From the IMG/VR virus record IMGVR_UViG_3300021964_000284, positions 1-32,072 of that record: a stretch of 32,072 bases of DNA. One strand, written 5' to 3'. The notes under the pieces were generated by a model that worked only from the letters and a program-made list of their open reading frames with translations, was not told the DNA's origin and did no database searches. Source of the DNA: a virus. Of this stretch, positions 1-7,136 are shown piece after piece. A program made the position numbers and the translations under genes. Every line of letters starts with the position of its first letter. The stretch's first letter is position 1.

Positions 1-734
1 AATTTGATACTAGCACAGTAAAACGTGTAGAAGACTTGCCTGTATGGGATAAGGGTTGTGATAGTTCTTATACTTGGAGCAAGAAGTTTAAACACTTGAT
101 GGGACAAAAGACTGCTGTAGAATTAGCGCAACAGATTATAGATACTATTAAGACAGATAGTAATCCAGAAGGATTGTTTCGACATCCTGTAACAGGACAA
201 AGACAACACTTCTGTGTTACAGGCGGAGAACCGTTAATGAAACACGGGCAAGAAGCATTTATTGGTATTATGCGAGAGTTTAAGCGTATGAACAATATGC
301 CTGCTAGTGTTACATTTGAAACTAACGGTACACAAGCACTTACACAAGAATTTATTAATTACTGGACTTATGAAGCGGATGATGGAATTGAACTGTTCTT
401 TAGCGTAAGTCCTAAGTTATGGAGTGTAGCAGGTGAAGCAGGCAAGAAAGCAATTAAGCCTGAAGTTGTAGCACAATACAGAAAGTTGTCAAGCAAAGGA
501 CAACTAAAGTTTGTTGTTGGCAGTGAAAAACATCAATGGGTTGAGATGGAGGATGTTATCTCACAATTTAAAGCACAGGATGTAGATTATCCTGTATGGG
601 TTATGCCCGTTGGTGCAAGAGAAGAAGAACAAACAGCAACAGCAGGTGCTGTGGCTAAGATGGCATTTGAACGTGGATACAATGTGGCAGCAAGAGTGCA
701 TGTATACTTGTTTGGTAATGCTATCGGAACATAA
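1..734 (+). CDS. queE: QueE-like 7-carboxy-7-deazaguanine synthase, 5'-partial
   Basis: Radical SAM enzyme resembling QueE, which converts 6-carboxytetrahydropterin to 7-carboxy-7-deazaguanine in the pathway to preQ0, queuosine and 7-deazaguanine DNA bases. The frame is open from base 3 to the left edge, so the gene starts outside the window. A TTG at 36 is possible but would discard the cluster region. The third cluster cysteine is visible in GCDSSYTW, matching the CDTKHTW segment of E. coli QueE; the first two cysteines must lie upstream of the window. Other family signatures are VTGGEP (SAM binding), ETNGT and SVSPKLW. About 243 residues are present, with more sequence between the cluster and VTGGEP than in the E. 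coli enzyme. The next gene follows after 9 bp. In phages such genes usually serve DNA base modification, but the other pathway genes are not in this window. The family call is firm; the exact substrate is by homology. Confidence 0.85.
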   Translation, partial: FDTSTVKRVEDLPVWDKGCDSSYTWSKKFKHLMGQKTAVELAQQIIDTIKTDSNPEGLFRHPVTGQRQHFCVTGGEPLMKHGQEAFIGIMREFKRMNNMPASVTFETNGTQALTQEFINYWTYEADDGIELFFSVSPKLWSVAGEAGKKAIKPEVVAQYRKLSSKGQLKFVVGSEKHQWVEMEDVISQFKAQDVDYPVWVMPVGAREEEQTATAGAVAKMAFERGYNVAARVHVYLFGNAIGT

Positions 735-743
735 GGATAAATT

Positions 744-1088
744 ATGGACTTTATAAAGAAAATGTTTAAGAAGAAAGAGCCTGATACTAGTAAACCTGGC
801 CTTTCAGAAAAAGAAAAAGCAACTATGAAGAAGGAACCGTGGGTTGGTGTATTGAATACACACGTGAATAAAGAAAATGTCCGAAATGGCTTCTTTGAGC
901 TTGACTGGAACGAACATTTCATAGTACAATTAAGAAATGAAGGATACGGTGTTGAAGGTGATAAGGATGAAGAAATTATCGATCGTTGGTTCCGTGAACT
1001 TTGTGCAAACGTTGTAGTCGATGGTGACTACGGAGGTAGACTAGACACTGGAAGTATAGACCCTAGTGTCGTAAAAAGGAATAAATGA
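744..1088 (+). CDS. Small conserved-type phage protein, unknown function
   Basis: A 114-residue soluble protein with no recognised domain. The N-terminus is strongly basic and lysine-rich (MDFIKKMFKKKE), followed by a predicted globular part containing KKEPWVGVLNTHV and NGFFELDWNEHF. No signal peptide or membrane segment is apparent. The start is an ATG at 744 with an AAGGA Shine-Dalgarno about 7 bases upstream. The stop overlaps the start of the exonuclease gene in an ATGA arrangement, so the two are probably translationally coupled. It sits between queE and a replication nuclease, which suggests a role in phage DNA metabolism, but that is only context. Confidence 0.75.
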   Translation: MDFIKKMFKKKEPDTSKPGLSEKEKATMKKEPWVGVLNTHVNKENVRNGFFELDWNEHFIVQLRNEGYGVEGDKDEEIIDRWFRELCANVVVDGDYGGRLDTGSIDPSVVKRNK

Positions 1089-2098
1089 GTAAAATGACAC
1101 ACATCATAGTTGATACAGCGAACACGTTCTTTCGTGCGAGGCATGTAATAAATGGAGATGCTGACATTAAGTTGGGCATGGCTTTTCATATCACGCTAAA
1201 CAGCATCAAGAAGGCTTGGCAAGATTTTAATGGCAGTCATGTTGTGTTTTGCTTAGAAGGACGCAGTTGGCGTAAGGACCATTATGAGCCTTACAAGCGT
1301 AATAGGCAAGAAGCACGTGATGCTCTTACTGAAAAACAGCAGGATGAGGAAACTGTATTCTGGGAAGCATTCGACACATTCAAAGAATTTGTAAGTGAAA
1401 AAACTAATTGTACAGTATTACAGCACCCACGACTAGAAGCAGATGATCTTATTGCAGGTTGGGTACAAGCACATCCTAATGATGATCATGTTATTGTTAG
1501 TACAGACACAGACTTTCAACAGTTAATTGCTCCTAATGTAAGATTGTATAACGGTGTTCAAGAAGTTACATCAACACATGAAGGTTTCTTTGATAAGAAA
1601 GGCAGTCTTGTAGTTGACAAGAAAACTAAAGAGGCAAAGCCTGCTCCTGATCCTGAATGGTTGTTGTTTGAAAAGTGTATGCGTGGTGACACTAGTGACA
1701 ATGTGTTTAGTGCTTATCCAGGTGTACGTAAGAAAGGCACAAAGAACAAGGTTGGGTTGTTAGAAGCATTTGCTGATAGAAAGACTAAAGGGTTTAGTTG
1801 GAATAATCTTATGTTACAAAGATGGGTTGATCACAACGGTGAGGAGCATCGTGTGCTTGAAGACTACGAACGTAATAAAGTATTAATTGATCTTACAGCA
1901 CAGCCTGAAGAGATAAGAAAAATTATTAGCGATACAATTAATACAGCAACTACTGCTGAAAAAAATATTAGTCAAGTTGGTATTAGACTTATGAAGTTCT
2001 GTAATTTGTATGATTTGAAAAAGATTTCAGATCAAGCACAAGCATATGCAGAACCATTGAATGCTAGGTATCTTAATAAAATTACGGAGAATGCATAA
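1085..2098 (+). CDS. rnh: T4 RNase H-like 5'-3' exonuclease (FEN family)
   Basis: A 337-residue flap/5'-3' exonuclease of the FEN-1/T4 RNase H/T5 D15 family, which removes RNA primers and 5' flaps during lagging-strand synthesis. Visible family elements, in order: metal-binding Asp10 in IIVDTANTFFR; the helical-arch region with YKRNR (residues 70-74); EADD at 118-121; STDTD at 139-143; and GDTSDN at about 201-206 leading into PGVRKKGTKNK, consistent with the helix-3-turn-helix DNA-binding part. Length is close to T4 RNase H (about 305 residues), with a somewhat longer C-terminal part. The start is an ATG with AAAGGA upstream, overlapping the preceding gene by 4 bp. The stop shares its last base with the next start. 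The symbol follows the T4 name; this is not an RNase HI-fold enzyme. Confidence 0.9.
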   Translation: MSKMTHIIVDTANTFFRARHVINGDADIKLGMAFHITLNSIKKAWQDFNGSHVVFCLEGRSWRKDHYEPYKRNRQEARDALTEKQQDEETVFWEAFDTFKEFVSEKTNCTVLQHPRLEADDLIAGWVQAHPNDDHVIVSTDTDFQQLIAPNVRLYNGVQEVTSTHEGFFDKKGSLVVDKKTKEAKPAPDPEWLLFEKCMRGDTSDNVFSAYPGVRKKGTKNKVGLLEAFADRKTKGFSWNNLMLQRWVDHNGEEHRVLEDYERNKVLIDLTAQPEEIRKIISDTINTATTAEKNISQVGIRLMKFCNLYDLKKISDQAQAYAEPLNARYLNKITENA

Positions 2099-2571
2099 TG
2101 ACAGGATTACAAGCCAAGCCTATAATTGATAATAAATTTTGGATTGTAGAAGACTCTGGTGTTAAAGTCGGAACACTTAGAAAGAATGAAGATAAATTTG
2201 TTTTCAGTAACGAAAATGGAGTAAGTGTTTTTCATACAAAGAAAAGTGTAACTGAACAATTTGGTAATGATTTCTTTCTTGCTAAAATTATTAAAGAAGC
2301 AGATAATGCTTTACCCAACGAAGTTCATGGATTTGCTACAAGTACAAAGCCGCATAATGCTATGTATGATATACAAAAAAAGTTACCTTTGTTTACTAAA
2401 AGTACAGATAGTAAAAGTTTATACTGTGCAGGATACTATGTAATTAGGTTTGAAAAAGGCTGGGTTAAAAGTTTTTGTCCTAAATTAATTACATTACAAA
2501 GATACGATTATAAAGGCCCATTTAAATCTGATATAGAAATGAAACAGGTGTTATCACGTGTCAACAAGTAA
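2098..2571 (+). CDS. Conserved-type phage protein, unknown function
   Basis: A 157-residue protein without a recognised catalytic motif. It looks like a compact beta-rich domain: several short strands in the first 60 residues (FWIVEDSGVKVGTL, KFVFSNENGV), then a C-terminal part with YCAGYYVIRF and a basic, aromatic stretch (FCPKLITLQRYDYKGPF). It begins with ATG immediately at the stop of the exonuclease gene (TAATG), with GGAG about 8 bases upstream, so coupling to the exonuclease is likely. Its end overlaps the next gene by 14 bp. To my recognition it resembles proteins of unknown function in marine T4-like phages. A nuclease- or replication-associated role would be guilt by association only. 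Confidence 0.75.
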   Translation: MTGLQAKPIIDNKFWIVEDSGVKVGTLRKNEDKFVFSNENGVSVFHTKKSVTEQFGNDFFLAKIIKEADNALPNEVHGFATSTKPHNAMYDIQKKLPLFTKSTDSKSLYCAGYYVIRFEKGWVKSFCPKLITLQRYDYKGPFKSDIEMKQVLSRVNK

Positions 2572-2800
2572 TTTAAGACTAGCAACAGTTGAAAAACTGA
2601 TTCAGCGTATTGCTGTTGCTGAGAAGTCGCAACAAAGAGAAATTAGAATTAGCATAGAAGAAGCACGTGATCTAACTACAGAATTATCTATGCTAACTGC
2701 TAATCTAAGCACTACAATCGTTGATATTCATCAACTGTTAAAGAATATAAACAAATCTGCTAACGAAGTAGACGTAAAGTTTGATGGAGGTTCCTTCTAA
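2558..2800 (+). CDS. Small helical phage protein, unknown function
   Basis: An 80-residue protein, predicted almost entirely helical: residues 8-65 show regular heptad-like hydrophobic spacing (VEKLIQRI, ARDLTTELSMLTANL, IVDIHQLLKNI), compatible with a coiled coil or small helical bundle. The C-terminus ends in an acidic/glycine tail (DVKFDGGSF). The start is GTG at 2558, inside the end of the preceding gene. I chose it because the frame gives a clean N-terminus (MSTSNLRLATVEKL) and no ATG lies near. No function is recognised. It is the last gene before a small gap that carries a late-type promoter. Confidence 0.7.
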   Translation: MSTSNLRLATVEKLIQRIAVAEKSQQREIRISIEEARDLTTELSMLTANLSTTIVDIHQLLKNINKSANEVDVKFDGGSF

Positions 2801-2805
2801 AAAAG

Positions 2806-2813
2806 GATAAATA
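2806..2813 (+). promoter_or_regulatory. Putative T4-type late promoter octamer GATAAATA
   Basis: GATAAATA lies in the 42-bp gap before the gene at 2843, 29 bases upstream of its ATG. It matches the T4 late consensus TATAAATA at 7 of 8 positions. The gap between genes and the leader-length spacing support a real promoter. The downstream ribosome site is AGGAAA in TTAGGAAAACG. Confidence 0.6.
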
Positions 2814-2842
2814 TATACGTAGTTAATTAGGAAAACGTATAT

Positions 2843-3127
2843 ATGAGCAGACCAAAACCAAAGATTATTCTCGAACACACAAACCGAGAAACATATAAAG
2901 TAGAACAAATACTCGAGAGTGAAGCCATCTGGGCAGTATTTTATCAAGAGCAACCTTTCAATCTAAAAAGCGGAAGTGCTGTTTCTAGTTATCCTGGTCC
3001 AAAATACAAAAAGGTCTCATTTTCTAATCCAGGACATGCAAGAAACCTAGCCAAAAAACTTAACAAACTCTTTAACACAAATGATTTTTCAGTGTTTAGA
3101 TTAACTACAGGAAATGAAGAAAAGTGA
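2843..3127 (+). CDS. Small conserved-type phage protein, unknown function
   Basis: A 94-residue protein of unknown function. It has a basic N-terminus (MSRPKPKIILEH), a central segment ending in YPGPKYKKVSF, and a C-terminal helix region rich in lysine and asparagine (ARNLAKKLNKLF). The pattern of a small alpha/beta domain with a PGPKYKKVSF signature recalls conserved unknowns of marine T4-like phages. ATG start at 2843 after a leader that holds a late-type promoter. Its end overlaps the next frame by 14 bp if the upstream start of that gene is used. Confidence 0.75.
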   Translation: MSRPKPKIILEHTNRETYKVEQILESEAIWAVFYQEQPFNLKSGSAVSSYPGPKYKKVSFSNPGHARNLAKKLNKLFNTNDFSVFRLTTGNEEK

Positions 3128-3524
3128 GATGGACGTTAAAGACCAATATTCTGAAACTTTTCTAAAAGCCTCAGATAATCAAGAGCTAATTACCCAAGAC
3201 ATATTAAAGCAAAAACGCATTGATTGGTGGTGGAATGTTCGATCCAAAGAGTCCGGTGGACTTAGACTGACTGATGCAGCAATACAATATATTGAAAAAG
3301 ATGCTAAGATTAAAATATATAAAATAAGTTTTCCAAAAGACTTCTCTATTACTCCTCAGGTATTATTATGGCTTGACAATTTTATCGAATCACCGTATTA
3401 TATTACTAAGAGAACAATAACTGTATTGAAGGAAAAGTCAGCATTTGAACTATACTTGTTTAGCGGTGATGTCCAAAAGATGGGATATAATAAAGCATTG
3501 TCCAAAAGATTAAACCAAGATTAA
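3114..3524 (+). CDS. Conserved-type phage protein, unknown function
   Basis: A 136-residue protein with no identified domain. Visible features are a tryptophan cluster (DWWWNV, about residues 37-42), SGGLRLTDAA, which resembles a small winged-helix-like turn, and a strongly patterned C-terminal half (ITPQVLLWLDNFI, YYITKRTITVLKEKSAFELYLF). The start is uncertain: ATG at 3114 overlaps the previous gene by 14 bp with AGGAA too close to the ATG, while a second ATG at 3129, just after the previous stop, would give a protein 5 residues shorter. DNA binding is conceivable from the helix-turn pattern and aromatic cluster but is not demonstrated. Confidence 0.7.
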   Translation: MKKSEMDVKDQYSETFLKASDNQELITQDILKQKRIDWWWNVRSKESGGLRLTDAAIQYIEKDAKIKIYKISFPKDFSITPQVLLWLDNFIESPYYITKRTITVLKEKSAFELYLFSGDVQKMGYNKALSKRLNQD

Positions 3525-3544
3525 GGTTCATTAACTTAGCACTT

Positions 3545-3552
3545 TATAAATA
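3545..3552 (+). promoter_or_regulatory. T4 late promoter octamer TATAAATA
   Basis: A perfect TATAAATA sits in the 31-bp gap before the gene annotated from 3556. Only 3 bases separate it from ATG, so with normal T4 late spacing transcription would begin at about the first codons. Either the message is essentially leaderless or the true start codon is further downstream. Confidence 0.6.
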
Positions 3553-3555
3553 ATT

Positions 3556-3831
3556 ATGATGATAGATTTAAACCCACTTGATGTTTTAAAAATTAGAGAG
3601 GTGAAGACTTTGCCTACTCATTTTTCTAAGGTAAGAATTTCTGACAATGAAAAGTATGATTTTCAAATATTAGATTGGGTTAAATCAAAACTCAATGGTA
3701 GATATTGCATTGCATCGTATCCGTCAATTGATGCAAATAACAAATTCAAAACTGCCACGTTTGTGGCTTTTGAGAAACAAAAAGAACTAACATACTTTAT
3801 GTTAGCATGCCCATACTTAAGGAGAAACTAA
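3556..3831 (+). CDS. Small conserved-type phage protein, unknown function
   Basis: A 91-residue protein without recognised function. It looks like a small alpha/beta domain: KVRISDNEKYDFQILDWVKSK, then WVK-to-RYCIASYPSI, TATFVAFEKQKELTYFMLACPYLRRN. The start is doubtful. The ATG-ATG at 3556 has no Shine-Dalgarno and lies 3 bases from a perfect late promoter. A TTG at 3610 has AGAGG upstream at suitable spacing and would give about 73 residues beginning LPTHFSKVRIS. The next gene starts 2 bp after the stop with a strong AAGGAG site embedded in this gene's last codons. Confidence 0.65.
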   Translation: MMIDLNPLDVLKIREVKTLPTHFSKVRISDNEKYDFQILDWVKSKLNGRYCIASYPSIDANNKFKTATFVAFEKQKELTYFMLACPYLRRN

Positions 3832-3832
3832 T

Positions 3833-4129
3833 ATGGCCGAAGAAACAAAAACAAACGAAGCAGTACAAGAACCAATTGCGGCTCCTGCTGCTGAACCAGT
3901 ACAACCTGGACAACCAGAAGCAGGTACACAAGAAGTACCAACTGCTCCTGAATTAAACATTAGTGATCTTAACACTGTTAAGAGCATTATTGACATTGCT
4001 ACATCTAGAGGTGCTTTTAAACCAAACGAATTAGAAGCAGTTGGAAAAACTTATAATAAACTTTCAACTTTCTTAGAGCATGTGTCAAAACAAGCACAGA
4101 CTAATCAAGAAAAACAAGGTGAAAAATAA
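3833..4129 (+). CDS. Acidic conserved-type phage protein, unknown function
   Basis: A 98-residue acidic protein in two parts. Residues 1-42 are low-complexity and rich in Glu, Pro, Ala and Gln, likely disordered. Residues 43-90 form a predicted helical domain (ISDLNTVKSIIDIATSRGAF, then NELEAVGKTYNKLSTFLEHV). The start has a strong AAGGAG Shine-Dalgarno. The stop and the next ATG share a base (TAATG), so it is probably coupled to the 206-residue protein that follows. A disordered tail plus a short helical domain suggests a protein-interaction role, but no function is recognised. Confidence 0.75.
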   Translation: MAEETKTNEAVQEPIAAPAAEPVQPGQPEAGTQEVPTAPELNISDLNTVKSIIDIATSRGAFKPNELEAVGKTYNKLSTFLEHVSKQAQTNQEKQGEK

Positions 4130-4749
4130 TGGCTAAAGAAACTAAACACGTAGGAAAAATTATAAACACAGGCGAAAAGGTTGCTGTGGTATTTAGAACA
4201 GTTCCGGGTGAATCAGATCATGCATTAGTTCTTCCAACAGCAACGTTGCGTGACGATCAACATAATTCATTAATGGAATTAATTGACTCAGATCAAGGAC
4301 AACAGTCAGGAGAGCTTGGCGAAATCATGTTTGCAAGATCGTTTCCAACTGGTGCTAACATGTTGAGAGCAGTTCAATCTGAAGGAAGATTAAAGAAAGT
4401 TACTACTGATTCTGTTATGATGACGCCCACACCAGTTACTGAAATTAAACTTTCGGAACTTAATACATTAATTGCAGAACAGCGTAATTTAAGTGTCGAT
4501 GAATTATATACACTTGTAAGCGGTGCTCCTAAGGCAGGTGAAACTGCGCCAGAGGCGCCTGCACCGGCTCCTAACATGGCAGCAATGGACGAAGCAACTC
4601 CAACTAATAACGCTCCTTTATCAGATGCAGATTTAGCAAAATCTTATAGAAGTCAGGCTGATAGATTAAGCAAAGAGGCTGCCCAATTAAGACGTGACGC
4701 TGAGGAACTTGTTCCTACAAAAAAAGCAAGTAAAAAAGTCGAAGCCTAA
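4129..4749 (+). CDS. Conserved-type phage protein with Ala/Pro linker, unknown function
   Basis: A 206-residue protein in three visible parts. Residues 1-130 appear globular, with KVAVVFRTVPGESDHALVLP at the start and DSVMMTPTPVTEIKLSELN near 95-112. Residues about 132-162 are a flexible Ala/Pro/Glu linker. Residues about 163-206 are a charged helix (YRSQADRLSKEAAQLRRDAEEL) with a lysine-rich tail, compatible with a coiled coil. I recognise the first part as a type seen in marine T4-like phages, without known function. Coupled to the preceding gene by TAATG and overlapping the next frame. Linker plus charged helix points to a binding or virion-associated role, which is inference. Confidence 0.75.
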   Translation: MAKETKHVGKIINTGEKVAVVFRTVPGESDHALVLPTATLRDDQHNSLMELIDSDQGQQSGELGEIMFARSFPTGANMLRAVQSEGRLKKVTTDSVMMTPTPVTEIKLSELNTLIAEQRNLSVDELYTLVSGAPKAGETAPEAPAPAPNMAAMDEATPTNNAPLSDADLAKSYRSQADRLSKEAAQLRRDAEELVPTKKASKKVEA

Positions 4750-5062
4750 ATTCGTGGCACATAGGCAATATTTTAGACCACCTCGACATCTGATTAAAGA
4801 GTGGCCGGAAGTGTTTACAGATCTTTACATGGACACTATGCCGGTCGCTTATGTCGATCTTATGATTATTGAATTTTCCGATGGAAGAGTTTGGGAAATA
4901 AATATCAAGGATCAGGTGAAAAATAACAACCCCGATGATGTTGCTAAGAAACTCCTCGAAACTCTTACCGAGTACAAAGATACAATTAAAAACCTAGATT
5001 TTAAAATGAATGTCGATAAACTTAGAAACGACATACAGGATAGAACAAAAAAAATATTTTAG
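4694..5062 (+). CDS. Conserved-type phage protein, unknown function
   Basis: Up to 122 residues, no identified domain. The likely folded core starts around FRPPRHLIKEWPEVFTDLYM and continues with a strand-helix part: VDLMIIEFSDGRVWEINIKDQ, then VAKKLLETLTEYKDTIKNLDFK. The start is uncertain. GTG at 4694 gives a 56-bp overlap with the previous gene and a basic N-terminal extension; GTG at 4754 would remove the overlap and begin just before AHRQYFRPP. It is the last plus-strand gene: its TAG ends one base before the stop codon of the convergent minus-strand SGNH gene. Confidence 0.7.
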   Translation: MTLRNLFLQKKQVKKSKPKFVAHRQYFRPPRHLIKEWPEVFTDLYMDTMPVAYVDLMIIEFSDGRVWEINIKDQVKNNNPDDVAKKLLETLTEYKDTIKNLDFKMNVDKLRNDIQDRTKKIF

Positions 5063-5063
5063 A

Positions 5064-5918
5064 TTACAATATCTTTGGCATATCATTATAAATTAAATTA
5101 GATACTTCTTTGTGTATTAAGGGGCCGTCGTGTGCGTTATCTCTAGCTCTGTCAGAGTTGCTAAGTTTGTAAACTCTTATCATTTCCTTATTGTACCGAG
5201 TATTAAAGTCTCCGTCAAACGTCCAATTAAAAACAGGTACTCCTAGAGAATTCCAAAGGTTAGTAACACTATTAATGTGTAGACTATTTTCATACTCTAT
5301 TTGACCTTCTTCCATTGCCCATCGTCTAAAGTACCACTGCGAATCCATCATTTCATAAGTGTCGGCAAGTTCGTTCATCATCTGTGTCGCCTGCTCGGGC
5401 TTCAGGTCGCCATCGTCAACGGCCCATTGAACATTTCTATCTTGTAAATGTAATTGTTTTTTAAAGAGTCCTTCACGCTCAATATATGCAAAACTTTTTC
5501 TAGTTGTTTGGGGCCATTGATTAATTACTGCACGAGGGGTTGAAAATTTATTTTTTACGAATAATTGTGTGTTTAGATTTACGATGTCAGGACCCGTTCC
5601 CGACTTTGACAAATTTAGAATATCTATACCTAATTTCTTACCTAATATATTACACCATATTTCATTTTCAAATAATCCTACACCTTCTGTATAACTACAT
5701 CCAAACACAAGAATGTAATCACCAAGCGTATCTATTTCTCTTGTCCTATATCCTAGATTATTAAATTCATAATGTAAAGTGTTTTGTGTATTGTAATAGT
5801 GCCAATTAGGATTATTTTGCTTTAAATAATTTTTCTTTTCGTCACTGTGATACCATTGAGTTGTTTTACCTGCTACCTCCGGAAAATATAATAAAGGGGC
5901 ATTTTCTTTATAATACAT
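5064..5918 (-). CDS. SGNH/GDSL-type hydrolase-like protein
   Basis: A 284-residue protein with the block signatures of SGNH hydrolases. Numbered from the ATG at 5918: FGCSYTEG with Ser75 in the GDS position, NLSKSGTGPD around 102-111 as the glycine/oxyanion block, and DNAH at 260-263 as the catalytic Asp-x-x-His. Family members are esterases, acetyltransferase partners or deacetylases acting on polysaccharides and lipids. I chose the ATG at 5918 because the longer frame uses TTG at 5981 and runs 74 bp into the upstream dehydrogenase gene, whereas 5918 gives an 11-bp overlap. Being last in the glycan gene set, sugar O-acetyl removal or transfer is a reasonable guess. It is distinct in length and layout from the second SGNH protein at 8394-9161. 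Confidence 0.7.
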   Translation of the reverse strand: MYYKENAPLLYFPEVAGKTTQWYHSDEKKNYLKQNNPNWHYYNTQNTLHYEFNNLGYRTREIDTLGDYILVFGCSYTEGVGLFENEIWCNILGKKLGIDILNLSKSGTGPDIVNLNTQLFVKNKFSTPRAVINQWPQTTRKSFAYIEREGLFKKQLHLQDRNVQWAVDDGDLKPEQATQMMNELADTYEMMDSQWYFRRWAMEEGQIEYENSLHINSVTNLWNSLGVPVFNWTFDGDFNTRYNKEMIRVYKLSNSDRARDNAHDGPLIHKEVSNLIYNDMPKIL

Positions 5919-7092
5919 TTCTAGTATTTCCGTAATGAATAACTTTGTATGTATTTGATTTGTGTTTTCTCCACGGATCAACTACAACGCTATCTTCTGT
6001 AAGATCAACATAAAGAGTAGGATGAGCAAGTAATACAACTGCTCTAAATTCCATTCCACTACCTAAATCTACAGAAGGATCTATATTCATAGGACCTTTA
6101 CCTAGTTCATGACAATAATGTCCGACCAGTAAACTATAACTGCCATCTGTATAAGGAACTCCTGGCTTATATGATATTCCGTTTAACAGTATAGGTAAAT
6201 CGTGTTCCTTTGCTATCTCTACCAGTTTCTCAGCCATGTTTTTGGCTTGCTTTTCTCTGGCATTCATAACAGCATCAAACAAATCATATCCTAGATTTAA
6301 TTTGTCTGCCATGAATCGTAATGCAATATTATCTCTTGGGTGGCATCCTCCGCCATCTCCCATTCCTGCTTTCATGTATGCAGAACTAGTAATTCTTTTA
6401 TCGCAGTTTGCCAATGCCTCTGTTACTTTATCAACATTGATATTACCTTGGCGTTCTGCAACATCCTGCATCATGTTAACCAATCCTATTTTGGTGCTGA
6501 TAAATGTATTGTAGAATACTTTGATGCATTCACATTCGTCCCACGTTCCAATTTCATACTTAGGATTGTTTTCCATGATAGTGTGATAAAATCTAACCAG
6601 TTCAATTGCATCACCGGTTGCACTACCATCTTCAGTTCCAATCATGACAATGTCCGGATTAACCATATCCCAAGCAACAGTCCCCATTGCAATTAAGTAT
6701 GGGTTATAAACAAAACGTGTGTTAGTAACGTGTTGCACAAATTCTCTGCGAGTTGTTCCGGGTAAAACAGTTGAAATGAGAACTAGCAATTGGTCCTTAT
6801 TCATGTATTCATTTGCTTCCTTAAGAACACTATGAACTATATCGTAGGAAAAATCCTTAGGTTCTAAATGTGCTGTGGGTTCTCTGCCATCATAAGCAGG
6901 ATCGTGCGGAGTAGGAACAGCAACAAATACTATCTCTCTATCCTTAACACATTCTTGAATAGTTGTCTTAAATTGGACATTATCCGTTTGGACATCGATA
7001 ATATCGTATCCCGTTACGTCATGTCCTTTTTGGGCAACTACTTCAGCACAGGGTAAACCTAATTTGCCTAATCCTATAAATCCAATTTTCAT
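5908..7092 (-). CDS. UDP-glucose/GDP-mannose 6-dehydrogenase-like enzyme
   Basis: A 394-residue nucleotide-sugar dehydrogenase, the family that oxidises UDP-glucose (or related sugars) to the uronic acid with two NAD+. An N-terminal Rossmann fold opens with GLGKLG at 7-12 and an acidic residue after the second strand (YD, 29-30). STVLPGTT at about 107-114 and YNPYLIAMG are family hallmarks. ECIKVFYNTFISTKIGL (about 188-204) supplies the conserved Lys and Asn. The catalytic cysteine is Cys250 in GDGGGCHPRDN, where most relatives have GGxCxPKD. The C-terminal nucleotide-binding region follows, ending near 390. ATG at 7092 has AAAGGA upstream and is preceded by the inverted-repeat gap. It would supply an activated uronic acid to the nearby transferases; the exact sugar is not readable. 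Confidence 0.85.
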   Translation of the reverse strand: MKIGFIGLGKLGLPCAEVVAQKGHDVTGYDIIDVQTDNVQFKTTIQECVKDREIVFVAVPTPHDPAYDGREPTAHLEPKDFSYDIVHSVLKEANEYMNKDQLLVLISTVLPGTTRREFVQHVTNTRFVYNPYLIAMGTVAWDMVNPDIVMIGTEDGSATGDAIELVRFYHTIMENNPKYEIGTWDECECIKVFYNTFISTKIGLVNMMQDVAERQGNINVDKVTEALANCDKRITSSAYMKAGMGDGGGCHPRDNIALRFMADKLNLGYDLFDAVMNAREKQAKNMAEKLVEIAKEHDLPILLNGISYKPGVPYTDGSYSLLVGHYCHELGKGPMNIDPSVDLGSGMEFRAVVLLAHPTLYVDLTEDSVVVDPWRKHKSNTYKVIHYGNTRNVL

Positions 7093-7106
7093 CTTTTTCC
7101 TTTACT

Positions 7107-7112
7107 GTTATA
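7107..7112 (-). promoter_or_regulatory. Possible extended -10 promoter element
   Basis: Reading the minus strand upstream of the dehydrogenase gene gives TTTTGGTATAACAG, an extended -10-like TGnTATAAC. It ends 15 bases before the ATG, with an AAAGGA ribosome site between. No good -35 box lies at normal spacing. It may allow the last two genes of the block to be transcribed separately from the late operon; the call is weak. Confidence 0.25.
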
Positions 7113-7136
7113 CCAAAAGTATTTACAAAAACCTAT

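Noticed and set aside
5048-5076. Possible terminator at the convergent junction (AGAT...ATCT stem followed by a T-run on the minus strand)
   Set aside because: The stem is only four AT-rich pairs and lies across the two stop codons, too weak to call.
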